From contig CAJMMD010000002.1 of assembly GCA_905214465.1 (NCBI GenBank), positions 1-64,000 on the forward strand: a DNA stretch of 64,000 bases, read 5' to 3'. A program made the position numbers and the translations under genes. Within the stretch, counting starts at the first letter, position 1. Every line of letters starts with the position of its first letter. Source of the stretch: an uncultured bacterium (GTDB lineage Bacteria > Actinomycetota > Coriobacteriia > Coriobacteriales > Coriobacteriaceae). The notes under the pieces are model-generated. The model was not told where the DNA came from. It searched no databases and saw nothing but the letters and a program-made list of their open reading frames with translations. This document shows positions 47,434 to 56,324 of this stretch, piece by piece.

Positions 47434-48786
47434 ATGGCATTCAACGACTTGGTGGCCCAGAAAATAAAGGACTTTGAGCAACAAGGAGTTCCACAGGTCT
47501 TTGAGCGCGACCTTGATCTGGGAAACCCGCAGGAACCCAAGCGCGACAACATCGTAAATGTGATTGTGGGAGCCCGTCGTTGTGGAAAGACGTATCGCCT
47601 GTATCAGGAGATGCAGCGGCTTCAGGGTCAAGGTATCGACCTTGACCGGATGCTTTATTTCAATTGTGAGGATGAGCGCTTGCGTCCGTATGAGCCGTCG
47701 CTGCTAGCGGACGTGCTCGATACATTCTATGCGCTATATCCTGCTGCTCGAACCGAGGGTGCCTACATTTTCTTCGATGAAATCCAGGAAATTCCCGAAT
47801 GGGGTGCGTTTCTGCGGCGTGTGGTCGATACGGAGAAAGCGACCGTCTACGTGACGGGATCTTCTTCTAAGATGCTGTCCTCGGAACTTGAGAGCGAGTT
47901 CAGGGGCCGCTCTCTTGTGCGAGAGCTGTTTCCGTTGAGTTTTTCGGAATACGTCCGATATAAGACGGGGAGCGTTCCTGAGCCGGATGCACCCTTTTCA
48001 TCGAGCGATGCAGCACTGCTTCGACATCATCTGATCGGATATCTTGAGCGAGGGGGATTCATCGCGACGCTAGAGCAGACGCCCGCGGATGCGATTCAGC
48101 TGCTACAGGAATATGCGTCGCGAACGGTCGCCATGGACGTCGTTGAGCGCTACGACATCAAGAACCCTCGTTTGGCTTCACTGTTCCTGACGCGGTGTAT
48201 GGCATCTTCGGCACGAGAGCTGTCAGTGAACAAGGTGTACAACGAGTTCAAAAGTAGGCAGATACCCGTCAGTCGTAATTCGCTCGGCGACTTACTTGAG
48301 TATTACGAGGACGCCTACCTGTTGTTTTCGGTGCCGGAGTTCACGCGCTCACTTGCAAATAATGCGCGGTCCGCATCTAAAGTCTACGCTGTCGATCCTG
48401 CGATGTTCGGAGCATTCTCTCCCGCATCGGCATTTGATCAGGGCCAGAGGCTCGAGACTGCGGTGTTCAATGCGCTCAGAAGAAGGACTCCAGCCGTGCG
48501 GTCCGGTTCGGTCTGCCGCCTGCTGATCAAAGAGAAGAATAAAAGCCATGAGGTGGACTTTGTGGCCGGGGATGCGCTTCTTATGCAGGCTTATGGCCTG
48601 ATTCAGGTGAGTACGGATATGGCAAGCGAGAAAACGCGCGAGCGCGAAATTGCCGCGCTTGATGCCTCGATGGCCCAATTCGATCTTGGTGAGTCGGCAA
48701 TCGTTACCATGGATGAGCAGGCCGATATTCCATGTGAGCGCGGTGTGGTACACGTTGTGCCCGCATGGAAGTGGCTTCTTGCCTAA
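47434..48786 (+). CDS. AAA ATPase with DUF4143 domain
   Basis: This 450-residue protein of the AAA_14/DUF4143 family has a Walker A motif GARRCGKT near residue 49 and a Walker B-like YIFFDEIQEIPEW near 112. The C-terminal DUF4143 part ends with a nuclease-like segment (NKSHEVDFVAGDAL). Family members are common and patchily distributed; their biological role is not settled. GC content is lower than in neighbouring genes, which fits horizontal transfer. It is a single-gene unit with its own palindromic promoter. A toxin/antitoxin-like or DNA-handling role would be speculation. Confidence 0.85.
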   Translation: MAFNDLVAQKIKDFEQQGVPQVFERDLDLGNPQEPKRDNIVNVIVGARRCGKTYRLYQEMQRLQGQGIDLDRMLYFNCEDERLRPYEPSLLADVLDTFYALYPAARTEGAYIFFDEIQEIPEWGAFLRRVVDTEKATVYVTGSSSKMLSSELESEFRGRSLVRELFPLSFSEYVRYKTGSVPEPDAPFSSSDAALLRHHLIGYLERGGFIATLEQTPADAIQLLQEYASRTVAMDVVERYDIKNPRLASLFLTRCMASSARELSVNKVYNEFKSRQIPVSRNSLGDLLEYYEDAYLLFSVPEFTRSLANNARSASKVYAVDPAMFGAFSPASAFDQGQRLETAVFNALRRRTPAVRSGSVCRLLIKEKNKSHEVDFVAGDALLMQAYGLIQVSTDMASEKTREREIAALDASMAQFDLGESAIVTMDEQADIPCERGVVHVVPAWKWLLA

Positions 48787-48859
48787 TCATCTACGGACCT
48801 GTGGGGCCAGGACCTCCTGGCCCCCTCATCACGGTTGGGGAGTACCATGATGCGCCCGG

Positions 48860-50356
48860 CTAGTCCTGGGCCTTGATGCTTGGTAGGAGAATCTGGGCGA
48901 GGTAGTCGCATTCGAGCTTGGTGGCAGCGTCGGCCTTGCCGTCTTTGCCGACCAGCACGCTCTTGATCTGGCTGTAGGTGTAGCGGTTGCCGGTCGTAAA
49001 CTCGACAAGCTCAATGGCTGTGTCCATGGGATAGGTCGACACGGGGTTCTGCGTGCGCCCGTTGATGGTCTGGGGCACCACATACGGATAAACGGGGCCG
49101 CTGGCGTAGACGGTATAACCGTTGCCTAGATTGGCCGCACCCAAAACCGTATCGCCCTCATCGGGCGTAAAGCTCTCGCCCTCGCGCACCGCGACGAGCG
49201 TCACAATCGGCGTATCACTGTCGCCGGCAAGATAGATGCATAGCGTGCTGCCATTCTGCCAAGTCTCGACCTTGCCGTACCACTCGACGGGGATATCGAG
49301 CTGGTAAAGGTCGGTTGCCTTGTGACGGGCGTCGGCATCGCGGGCCGCCTGTGCCTTTTGCGCGCTCACGGCATTGACGGCGGCATTGCGACGCGCAGTT
49401 GCCGCCTGCTGGAGCACCTTGGCGGTGGCGGCGGAGCTCGCGCCTCCCTCCTCGGCATATTTGGCGGCGGCGTCGATCTGGTCGTTGGTTACCGTGTCGG
49501 CCGAAGGCACCTTGAGTTTAAAGGCAGCCTGGGCGCTTAAATCCTGTCCATCGCTCTTAACGGTGACCTGCGTCTTGGTGGTCGGGACGGTATAGATGGT
49601 GCCGTCGGCCGCGATGGGGGAGGCAGCGATGGAGAGCGTGTAATCGCCGGGCAGCAGTTTGATGCCGCGGCCGTGCTCGTCAACGTAGAGCGTTTCGCTC
49701 ACAGAAGAGCCGTCGGAGTCCTGGCCACTCACCTGCACGGGGATCTTTGAGCCGGTGGAGCAGTCGAGTCCCGCGGCATGTACGCCAATTTGCACCGACA
49801 TCATGGTATGGGCGTTTGCGGCAACCACGGCGGCCTGCTCTTGCTGGTATCCGTTCCAAGCCGCATAGCCCGCGCCGCCGGCGACGAACGCGACGGCCAC
49901 GACACCGGCGACCATCAGATTGCGGCGCTTGGGCGACATCTTACGATGACGAACCTCGGCTTCGCGTGCCGAAGGAACGGACGGCAGGGGAATATCGCCC
50001 ATGGCGATGGTCTCGTCCACGGCTGGTGCAGAGCCTAAGCCAGGAAGCTCGCGGGTCAGCGAATCCTCGGCCGGCAAGCTGTCGAGCAAGACGGTTTCCT
50101 CGCCCGTGTCGGATTCGGGCTGATTGCCGGCCTCGCTTTCGGTGTCTTCGTGACCTGCCTCATCTTTGGCAGGCTCAACGTCGTCTGCATCCTGATCATC
50201 GGACTGCGCCTCGGCTTCCGGCTCATCCTGCACACCAACGCCCGAATCGTCAAACGCAATCTCATCGAGTGAAATCCGGTCTAAGCTCTCCAAGGCCTCA
50301 GCGCAAGCTTCTGCATCTTGGGCCGCATCCTCTTGGCCCATCGTTTCATCTTTCAT
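48860..50356 (-). CDS. Membrane-anchored protein with acidic cytoplasmic tail, unknown function
   Basis: This 498-residue protein has an N-terminal cytoplasmic region of about 155 residues that is very acidic and probably disordered. A basic patch (RHRKMSPKRR), one membrane helix (LMVAGVVAVAFVAGGAGYAAW) and an external region follow. The external part holds a beta-rich domain, a helical stretch (AKYAEEGGASSAATAKVLQQA) and a second beta domain (LDIPVEWYGKVETWQNGS). GGGGG precedes the ATG. The type is common in Collinsella-like genomes, but I know of no assigned function. Confidence 0.7.
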   Translation of the reverse strand: MKDETMGQEDAAQDAEACAEALESLDRISLDEIAFDDSGVGVQDEPEAEAQSDDQDADDVEPAKDEAGHEDTESEAGNQPESDTGEETVLLDSLPAEDSLTRELPGLGSAPAVDETIAMGDIPLPSVPSAREAEVRHRKMSPKRRNLMVAGVVAVAFVAGGAGYAAWNGYQQEQAAVVAANAHTMMSVQIGVHAAGLDCSTGSKIPVQVSGQDSDGSSVSETLYVDEHGRGIKLLPGDYTLSIAASPIAADGTIYTVPTTKTQVTVKSDGQDLSAQAAFKLKVPSADTVTNDQIDAAAKYAEEGGASSAATAKVLQQAATARRNAAVNAVSAQKAQAARDADARHKATDLYQLDIPVEWYGKVETWQNGSTLCIYLAGDSDTPIVTLVAVREGESFTPDEGDTVLGAANLGNGYTVYASGPVYPYVVPQTINGRTQNPVSTYPMDTAIELVEFTTGNRYTYSQIKSVLVGKDGKADAATKLECDYLAQILLPSIKAQD

Positions 50357-50493
50357 GCATCCCCCAAGCTCAATATCGGGACAACAATGTACCCAAAAAC
50401 AGGGTCATATAGAGCTGTCAGGCAATTGGAAATCTGATTTTATCTGTGCGAGAGGTTTTGAATATGTGCGTGGATGCGCGCAACAGCAAAAAG

Positions 50494-50526
50494 CCCCCGG
50501 AAAGCGGACAAATCGCTTTCCGGGGG
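50494..50526 (-). terminator. Terminator after the DUF5692 gene
   Basis: A perfect 13-bp stem (cccccggaaagcg and complement) is followed on the minus strand by CTTTTTGC. Confidence 0.88.
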
Positions 50527-50597
50527 TATGCAATACGTTGCATTGCGCGGAGTCGGCCAGGCGACTTCACATTCAAGCGGCATGTGCACCGGGCGCG

Positions 50598-51605
50598 TTA
50601 CTCGGCGTGTGCGTAATCCACCTTGGCGCGGCGAGCGGTAGCCTTCTCCCAATCGCTGGTGCCCTCAAAGACATCCTGCTTGTAGGGATTGCGGCCGAGC
50701 TTCTTGGCGCGGTAGGCGATGTAGATGATCGCGGCGATGTTGGCGACCAGTGCGGCGATCGAGACCGCGGTGGCGGCGCCTGCGTCGAGCGTGGAGTGGG
50801 TCACAAAGATGGACTCTTCCTGGAAGTAGGGGAACACCTGCGCAAACATGCACCAAATGGCAAGCGTAAAGGCGCGGTTCTGGATCCAACCGCCCTTGTT
50901 CCAGATAAAGGCGGCGACGGTGGGCGCCAGCAGCAGTGCAAAGCCGCAGAACCAGGAGTGGGTGGGCAGGCAGTTGTAGGTGTAGCAGAAGTTCCAGATA
51001 TCGTAGGCGATGATGTAGACCCAGGTCATATCGGGCCACAGCATGTCGGTCTGATCCTCGGAGGCGTAGACGCTCCACCAACCGGTCATGCAGAAGATGT
51101 TGATGATGCCGGCGATGCCGTTGAACACGTTGTTCCAGCCGGCCAGCTGCATAGCACCTTCGGAGGTGACCCAGGTGGACTCGCCCAGGACAAAGAAGTG
51201 ATAGGCACTCTCGAAGTCGGACACGACGGCGATCATGATGTTGATGGCGACGATCACAAACGGCCACGCGCGGAACCAATGCGCCTTGCCGATCTTTCCC
51301 CACTGGTACTTAATGGCAATGAAGCCCCAGCAGCCGGCGAGCGCCGCGTATACCTTGGCGTAGTGGAACCAGCTGTTCTGGTACACATGGGTGGGGTTGG
51401 TGAGCGCCCACTCGGCACCCTGTGAAACGCCGATGGCGATGGCGACGCAGTAGATGGTCATGGCCAGCGGAGCCACGCCAAAGATGATGGCCGCGCCGAG
51501 CTTGGTGCGGCGGCCGACCTCGTTGAGCACGATGAGGCCGATAAAGACCATGGCCCAGCCGGCCCAGTGGATAAGGGTATTGCTACCCCAAACATCGAAC
51601 AGCAT
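50598..51605 (-). CDS. DUF5692-family multi-pass membrane protein
   Basis: This 335-residue integral membrane protein has about nine hydrophobic segments rich in Trp and aromatic residues (WFHYAKVYAALAGCWGF, GWWSVYASEDQTDMLWPDM, WNFCYTYNCLPTHSWFCGF). It matches what I recall of DUF5692, whose function is not known. AAAGGAG precedes the ATG. It lies 63 bases after the TetR gene on the same strand, so the two are probably cotranscribed, opposite a flavin/iron-sulfur oxidoreductase. Transport or membrane electron transfer linked to that enzyme is an inference. Confidence 0.75.
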   Translation of the reverse strand: MLFDVWGSNTLIHWAGWAMVFIGLIVLNEVGRRTKLGAAIIFGVAPLAMTIYCVAIAIGVSQGAEWALTNPTHVYQNSWFHYAKVYAALAGCWGFIAIKYQWGKIGKAHWFRAWPFVIVAINIMIAVVSDFESAYHFFVLGESTWVTSEGAMQLAGWNNVFNGIAGIINIFCMTGWWSVYASEDQTDMLWPDMTWVYIIAYDIWNFCYTYNCLPTHSWFCGFALLLAPTVAAFIWNKGGWIQNRAFTLAIWCMFAQVFPYFQEESIFVTHSTLDAGAATAVSIAALVANIAAIIYIAYRAKKLGRNPYKQDVFEGTSDWEKATARRAKVDYAHAE

Positions 51606-51668
51606 GCTGCTCTCCTTTCACACGCCCGCGGCCCCTCTTCCGATCGCGGGCAGTTTGGCCAAATGTCG

Positions 51669-52331
51669 TCAGTTCTGGGGCTTGCGCTCGGGATACTTGG
51701 CGGTATAGCCCTCGATGTGGAGTGTCGAGGCGATGATTTCCTTGACCGTCTCGTCGGGCACATCGGGGTGCGTGCGGATATACATTAACAACCCCATGAT
51801 GAGGGTGTAGAACGTCTCGTAGACATGGTCGATGCGTAGCTCATGATGGGCGACAAAATCCACCACGGTGGTGTCGCAGATATACTGCGCCACGCGTTGG
51901 ACCACGTTGTGCAAAAAGCCGCCGTAGAGCGCGCCGCTGCTGGAGGTCAGGGTGCTCGGCAGTTCGTGGCCGCTGGCGACCAGGCGCTTAAAGAGCGGGG
52001 CGACGGTGTCGAGCGCCCCCTCGATGTCGCCAACCGTGCGGCTGGCATTCCACTGCTCGAGCTCGGTAATGAAGCCGTCGATTGCCTCGTCCATGACAGC
52101 GGTGACGGCGGCGTCCATATCGGCAAAGTAGTGGTAGAACAATGAACGCGTGCAGCCGGCTCGCTTGGTCACAGCCGATACCGATAGGTGGGACACGCCC
52201 AGCTCGGAGCTTACGGTGCGCACGGCATCGAGAATCTCGCGACGGCGTTCGTCGCCCGTCAAGCGCTTTGCCGCGCTATCGGATGCGGGGACGGCATCGA
52301 CCGCAGAGGTACCTGCTGCGTTGTTGCCCAT
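51669..52331 (-). CDS. TetR-family transcriptional regulator
   Basis: This 220-residue regulator has an N-terminal TetR helix-turn-helix (LSVSAVTKRAGCTRSLFYHYF, about 48-68) after an unusually long 25-residue leader, and an all-helical ligand-binding domain. AAAGGCGG precedes the ATG. It is divergent from the oxidoreductase at 52521, with two TTGAC(N5)GTCAA palindromes between them, and precedes the DUF5692 gene. It probably represses both directions. Confidence 0.9.
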   Translation of the reverse strand: MGNNAAGTSAVDAVPASDSAAKRLTGDERRREILDAVRTVSSELGVSHLSVSAVTKRAGCTRSLFYHYFADMDAAVTAVMDEAIDGFITELEQWNASRTVGDIEGALDTVAPLFKRLVASGHELPSTLTSSSGALYGGFLHNVVQRVAQYICDTTVVDFVAHHELRIDHVYETFYTLIMGLLMYIRTHPDVPDETVKEIIASTLHIEGYTAKYPERKPQN

Positions 52332-52389
52332 GTTTTGCCGCCTTTCATCCTCTTTTGCCGGACCGTTCGCCTAACAGTCTTGAATATTG

Positions 52390-52427
52390 TTGACGGTTCG
52401 TCAATACTATTTTTGACACAATGTCAA
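52390..52427. promoter_or_regulatory. Twin palindromic operators in the TetR/oxidoreductase promoter
   Basis: ttgacggttcgtcaa (52390-52404) and ttgacacaatgtcaa (52413-52427) follow the same pattern and are spaced 23 bases centre to centre, about two helical turns. They are candidate sites for the adjacent TetR regulator. Confidence 0.75.
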
Positions 52428-52520
52428 CTAATGGCGGGTGAACGGCATGGGGGCATGTCCGGCCTGCAAAAAAGAGGGGCGCTGCGGCCTCGTCGGGCTG
52501 CGGCAAGAGAAGGGACAACC

Positions 52521-55298
52521 ATGATTCTCAACGGACCGGGAATTAGCTACACCGAGCCTGACATCGGTTCGGAGTTCGTGCCGCCGCTGCCGGAGCATCC
52601 GCGCGAGGCCATCGTCAAGCTGTGCGAGCACTGCACCAACCGTCTGCTGCATCGCGACGAGCTGCTGGGCTACGAGTACTGGTCGTTTGCCGAGGCCGCA
52701 ACCGACGAGCAGGCCGAAGTGCTCTGCAAGATGAAGATGCGCCGTCCCTATACGCTGCCCGAGATGGTCAAGCTCACCGGCATGCCCGAGGCCGATATCG
52801 AGAAGATGCTCGACGACATGAGCTACACGGGTCTGCTCGAGTACAACTGGGAAAATCCCGAGCGCGCCAAGCAGTGGGTGCTGCCCATGCTGGTGCCGGG
52901 TTCCGCCGAGTTCCTCAACATGCGCGTGAGCCAGCTCGAGGAGCACCCGGTCTATGCCAAGTTCTTTGAGCAGGCGTCCAAGGGACCGCTGTCCCGCGCC
53001 ACGCCGATGGTGCCGCCCGGAGGCGCCGGTATCGGCATGCACGTCATTCCGGTCGAGAAGGCCATCGATGCCGCGAGCACGTCGGTGCCGATCGAGCATA
53101 TCGAGCATTGGCTCGACAAATACGATGGCAAGTATGCCGCCAGCACCTGCAGCTGCCGCGCGAGCCGTCGCGTGATGGGAGAGGGCTGCGCCGACGACCC
53201 GGCCGACTGGTGCATCGCCGTGGGCGATATGGCCGACTACGTGGTCGAGACCGACCGTGGCCATTACGTGACGCGCGACGAGGTCTACGACATTTTGCGC
53301 CAGGCCGAGGACAACGGCTTTGTGCACCAGATCACCAATATCGACGGCGAGAACAAGATCTTCGCCATCTGCAACTGCAACGTCAACGTGTGCTACGCCC
53401 TGCGCACCTCTCAGCTGTTCAACACGCCCAACCTGTCGCGCTCGGCCTATGTCGCCAAGGTCGAGAAGGACAAGTGCGTTGCCTGCGGTCGCTGCGTTGA
53501 GGTGTGCCCGGCCGGCGCCGCCAAGCTGGGCCAAAAGCTCTGCAGCAAAAAGGCCGGCGGACAGGTGCCCGAGTATCCGCGCCAGGAGCTGCCCGATGCC
53601 ACCAAGTGGGACCACACCAAGTGGTCGCCCAACTACCGCAACGATAACCGCATCGAGACGCATGAGTCCGGCACCGCGCCCTGCAAGACGGCCTGCCCCG
53701 CGCACGTTGCCGTTCAGGGCTATCTGAAGCTCGCGGCGCAGGGTCGCTATGACGAGGCCCTGGCGCTCATCAAGCGCGAGAACCCGCTGCCCGCTATCTG
53801 CGGCCGTGTGTGCAACCGCCGCTGTGAGGATGCCTGCACCCGCGGCCGTGTGGACGCCGCCGTGGCTATCGACGAGGTCAAGAAGTTTATCGCCCAGCGC
53901 GATCTGGATGCCGCGACCCGCTATGTCCCACCTGTGGTGACCCCGACGCGTGCCGGCGGCTTCGATCAGAAGATTGCCATCATCGGTGCCGGTCCGGCCG
54001 GCCTGTCCTGCGCTTTTTATCTGGCCGAGAAGGGCTACAAGCCCGTCGTGTTCGAGAAAAACGAGCGCCCGGGCGGCATGCTCACCTACGGCATTCCCAG
54101 CTTTAAGCTGCAGAAGGACGTCATTGAGGCCGAGGTCGAGGTCATTCGCCTGATGGGTGCCGAGTTCCGCTATGGCGTGGAAGTCGGTCGAGACGTGACG
54201 CTCGACGAGCTGCGCGCGCAGGGCTTCAAGGCCTTCTACGTTGCCATTGGCTGCCAGGGCGGCCGCCTTGCCGGCATTCCGGGCGAGGACGCCGAGGACG
54301 TGACCGTGGCCGTCGACTTTTTGCGCGAGGTCAACAGCGGCAAGATCGATGCGCTGCCCGGCCGCACCATCGTGGTGGGCGGCGGCAACGTGGCCATCGA
54401 CGTTGCCCGCAACGCCTGCCGTCTGGGTTCCGAGCACGTTGAGATGTTCTGCCTGGAGAGCGAGGCACAGATGCCCGCCAGCGAGGAAGAGCGTCGCGAG
54501 GCCATCGAGGACGGCGCACACATCAGTTGCGGTTGGGGCCCCAAGGAGGTCCATCTGGACGAGGCCGGTCATGTGCGCGGCATCACCTTCAAGCGCTGCA
54601 CGCGTGTCTTTGACGACGAGGGCCGTTTTGCGCCCGAGTACGACGAGAACGACCTGCGTCGTGTCGATGCCGACCGCGTGGTCATGTCCATCGGCCAGTC
54701 CATTGTGTGGGGCAACCTGCTGGCTGGCTCCAAGGTGGAGCTTGGCCGCGGCCAGGGTGCTCTTGCCGATCCTCAGACCTACCAGACCGCCGAGCCAGAC
54801 ATCTTTGTGGGCGGCGACGTCTACACCGGCCCCAGCTTTGCCATCGACGCCATCGCCGCCGGTCATGAGGCCGCGGTGTCCATCCATCGCTTTGTGCAGC
54901 CGGGCTCCACGCTCACCATCGGCCGCAACCAGCGCCGCTACACCGCGCTCGACCGCGACGACGTTGTGCTCGAGAGCTACGACAACGCGAGCCGCGAGGT
55001 TGCGCATGTGGACCGCGAACGCGAGAAGGCCGCGCCGTTTAGCGAGTACGTCGAGACCTTTACCGAGGAACAGGTGCGCGCCGAGACCGCTCGCTGCCTG
55101 GGCTGCGGCGCCTCGATCGTCGACCCCAACAAGTGTATCGGCTGCGGTCTGTGCACCACCAAGTGCGCGTTCGACGCCATCCATCTGGATCGCGACCGCC
55201 CCGAGTGCTCAACGATGGTCAAATACGAGCAAAAGCTCCCCAGCCTCGGCAAGTACGCTTTGAAGCGCGCGATCAAAATCAAATTTGGGAAGAAATAA
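52521..55298 (+). CDS. GltD-like FAD/NAD(P) oxidoreductase with multiple [4Fe-4S] clusters
   Basis: This is a multidomain flavoprotein of 925 residues. Residues 1-310 resemble a winged-helix-plus-iron-sulfur module with a ferredoxin motif CVACGRCVEVCP near 318. Then comes the glutamate-synthase small-subunit fold: the cysteine cluster CKTACPAHV and CGRVCNRRCEDAC, FAD site IAIIGAGPAGLSCAFYLA and NAD(P) site IVVGGGNVAIDVARNA. The C-terminus adds CLGCGASI and CIGCGLCTTKC. Such proteins pass electrons between NAD(P)H and partner enzymes. AGAAGGG precedes the ATG. hypA follows 194 bases later. The physiological partner is not visible. Confidence 0.82.
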   Translation: MILNGPGISYTEPDIGSEFVPPLPEHPREAIVKLCEHCTNRLLHRDELLGYEYWSFAEAATDEQAEVLCKMKMRRPYTLPEMVKLTGMPEADIEKMLDDMSYTGLLEYNWENPERAKQWVLPMLVPGSAEFLNMRVSQLEEHPVYAKFFEQASKGPLSRATPMVPPGGAGIGMHVIPVEKAIDAASTSVPIEHIEHWLDKYDGKYAASTCSCRASRRVMGEGCADDPADWCIAVGDMADYVVETDRGHYVTRDEVYDILRQAEDNGFVHQITNIDGENKIFAICNCNVNVCYALRTSQLFNTPNLSRSAYVAKVEKDKCVACGRCVEVCPAGAAKLGQKLCSKKAGGQVPEYPRQELPDATKWDHTKWSPNYRNDNRIETHESGTAPCKTACPAHVAVQGYLKLAAQGRYDEALALIKRENPLPAICGRVCNRRCEDACTRGRVDAAVAIDEVKKFIAQRDLDAATRYVPPVVTPTRAGGFDQKIAIIGAGPAGLSCAFYLAEKGYKPVVFEKNERPGGMLTYGIPSFKLQKDVIEAEVEVIRLMGAEFRYGVEVGRDVTLDELRAQGFKAFYVAIGCQGGRLAGIPGEDAEDVTVAVDFLREVNSGKIDALPGRTIVVGGGNVAIDVARNACRLGSEHVEMFCLESEAQMPASEEERREAIEDGAHISCGWGPKEVHLDEAGHVRGITFKRCTRVFDDEGRFAPEYDENDLRRVDADRVVMSIGQSIVWGNLLAGSKVELGRGQGALADPQTYQTAEPDIFVGGDVYTGPSFAIDAIAAGHEAAVSIHRFVQPGSTLTIGRNQRRYTALDRDDVVLESYDNASREVAHVDREREKAAPFSEYVETFTEEQVRAETARCLGCGASIVDPNKCIGCGLCTTKCAFDAIHLDRDRPECSTMVKYEQKLPSLGKYALKRAIKIKFGKK

Positions 55299-55492
55299 AA
55301 AACGCAACAAACAAGAGAACGGCGCAGAGAACGGTTGGACAGCGAGCGAGTCCCAGGCGTGGCGAGGTGCCTTGAAAGAGGAGGGCATAGGGCTTTTGCC
55401 CATGCCCGACGATTGAAAGGCAGATCGTCCGTCTGGGGCTCGCGCAGCGTCAAGTCGACCGCCGTTCGGTAGAACGGCGGAAGGAATTAAAA

Positions 55493-55921
55493 GTGCACGA
55501 GCTCGGGATTGTTTATCACATCATTCGTGATGTCGAGAATGTGGCGCGCGCCAATGGCGTGAGTCGCGTTTCGAGCGTGACGCTGCTCCTGGGCGAGGTC
55601 TCGGGCGTCGTTCCCGATCTGCTGCTTGATGCTTGGCGCTGGGCGGCAGATAAAAAGCCTATCACGCAGGGCGCGGAGCTTATTGTGGAGCCTGTCGAGG
55701 CCGTGACGCATTGCGAGGCGTGCGGCTGCGACTACGCGACGGTCGAGCACGGCAAGACCTGCCCCCATTGCGGTAGCGGCGAGACCTATCTGCTGCAGGG
55801 CCAGGAGGTCATGATCAAGCAGATCGAGACCCCCGACGAGGACCCGACAGACGCTGCCCCCGACGGCCTATCCGATGCCCCCGATGCCGTCGACGCCGCC
55901 AACCCCCTCCACATCGCCTAA
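55493..55921 (+). CDS. hypA: Hydrogenase nickel-insertion protein HypA
   Basis: This 142-residue nickel metallochaperone delivers nickel to the hydrogenase large subunit with HypB. The nickel-binding start MHELGIVYHI carries His2, and the zinc site is formed by CEACGCDY and CPHCGSGE. A 30-residue acidic tail extends it beyond the usual length of about 115. It starts at GTG with AAGGAA upstream. It is 32 kb from hypCDEF, and no hypB was found in the window. Confidence 0.92.
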   Translation: MHELGIVYHIIRDVENVARANGVSRVSSVTLLLGEVSGVVPDLLLDAWRWAADKKPITQGAELIVEPVEAVTHCEACGCDYATVEHGKTCPHCGSGETYLLQGQEVMIKQIETPDEDPTDAAPDGLSDAPDAVDAANPLHIA

Positions 55922-56324
55922 CTTAGTCGTTGGGGACGTTCTTAAACGACTAGTCGAAAAAGAACGTCCCCAATGACTAGCCATTTAAGAACGTCCCCAA
56001 TAACTACTTTGCTAGAGCATATCGCTCGCCATTAGTCAAGGCATAGCTGTTTAAACGAAATAGCCTCAGTCTCAGCACGTTTGCATCTGTTTAAAAGCGG
56101 TAATAATGACAGCATGCGCATATCTGTCGTGTAAGTATTGGTTGGGTATCAGTTATCAGCGGCAGATCAGCCAATGATGCCGGAATGTAATCAACTTGTA
56201 ACAAATTAAGACGTTTAAACAAATAATGCTACCTTTTGCAGTTTTTCAAACAATTCTGCTGTATTTGCAGCTATACTCCATAACTGTCGTGTAGGAATTA
56301 CGTAGACAAAAAGGAGGTTATGTG
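55922..56324. other. Repeats and control region before the mannose-type PTS operon
   Basis: Arms agtcgttggggacgttct (55925-55942) and agaacgtccccaatgact (55961-55978) form a hairpin with one G-T pair, and a third copy of the right arm follows at about 55985-56005. Further on, gtttaaac-type boxes appear near 56,050, 56,090 and 56,213. A direct repeat ctgtcgtgta occurs at 56124-56133 and 56284-56293. No gene is seen in these 403 bases. Confidence 0.6.

Noticed and set aside
47434..48786. DUF4143 ATPase as part of a defence island
   Set aside because: No nuclease, methylase or other defence genes lie beside it, so only the family call is supported.
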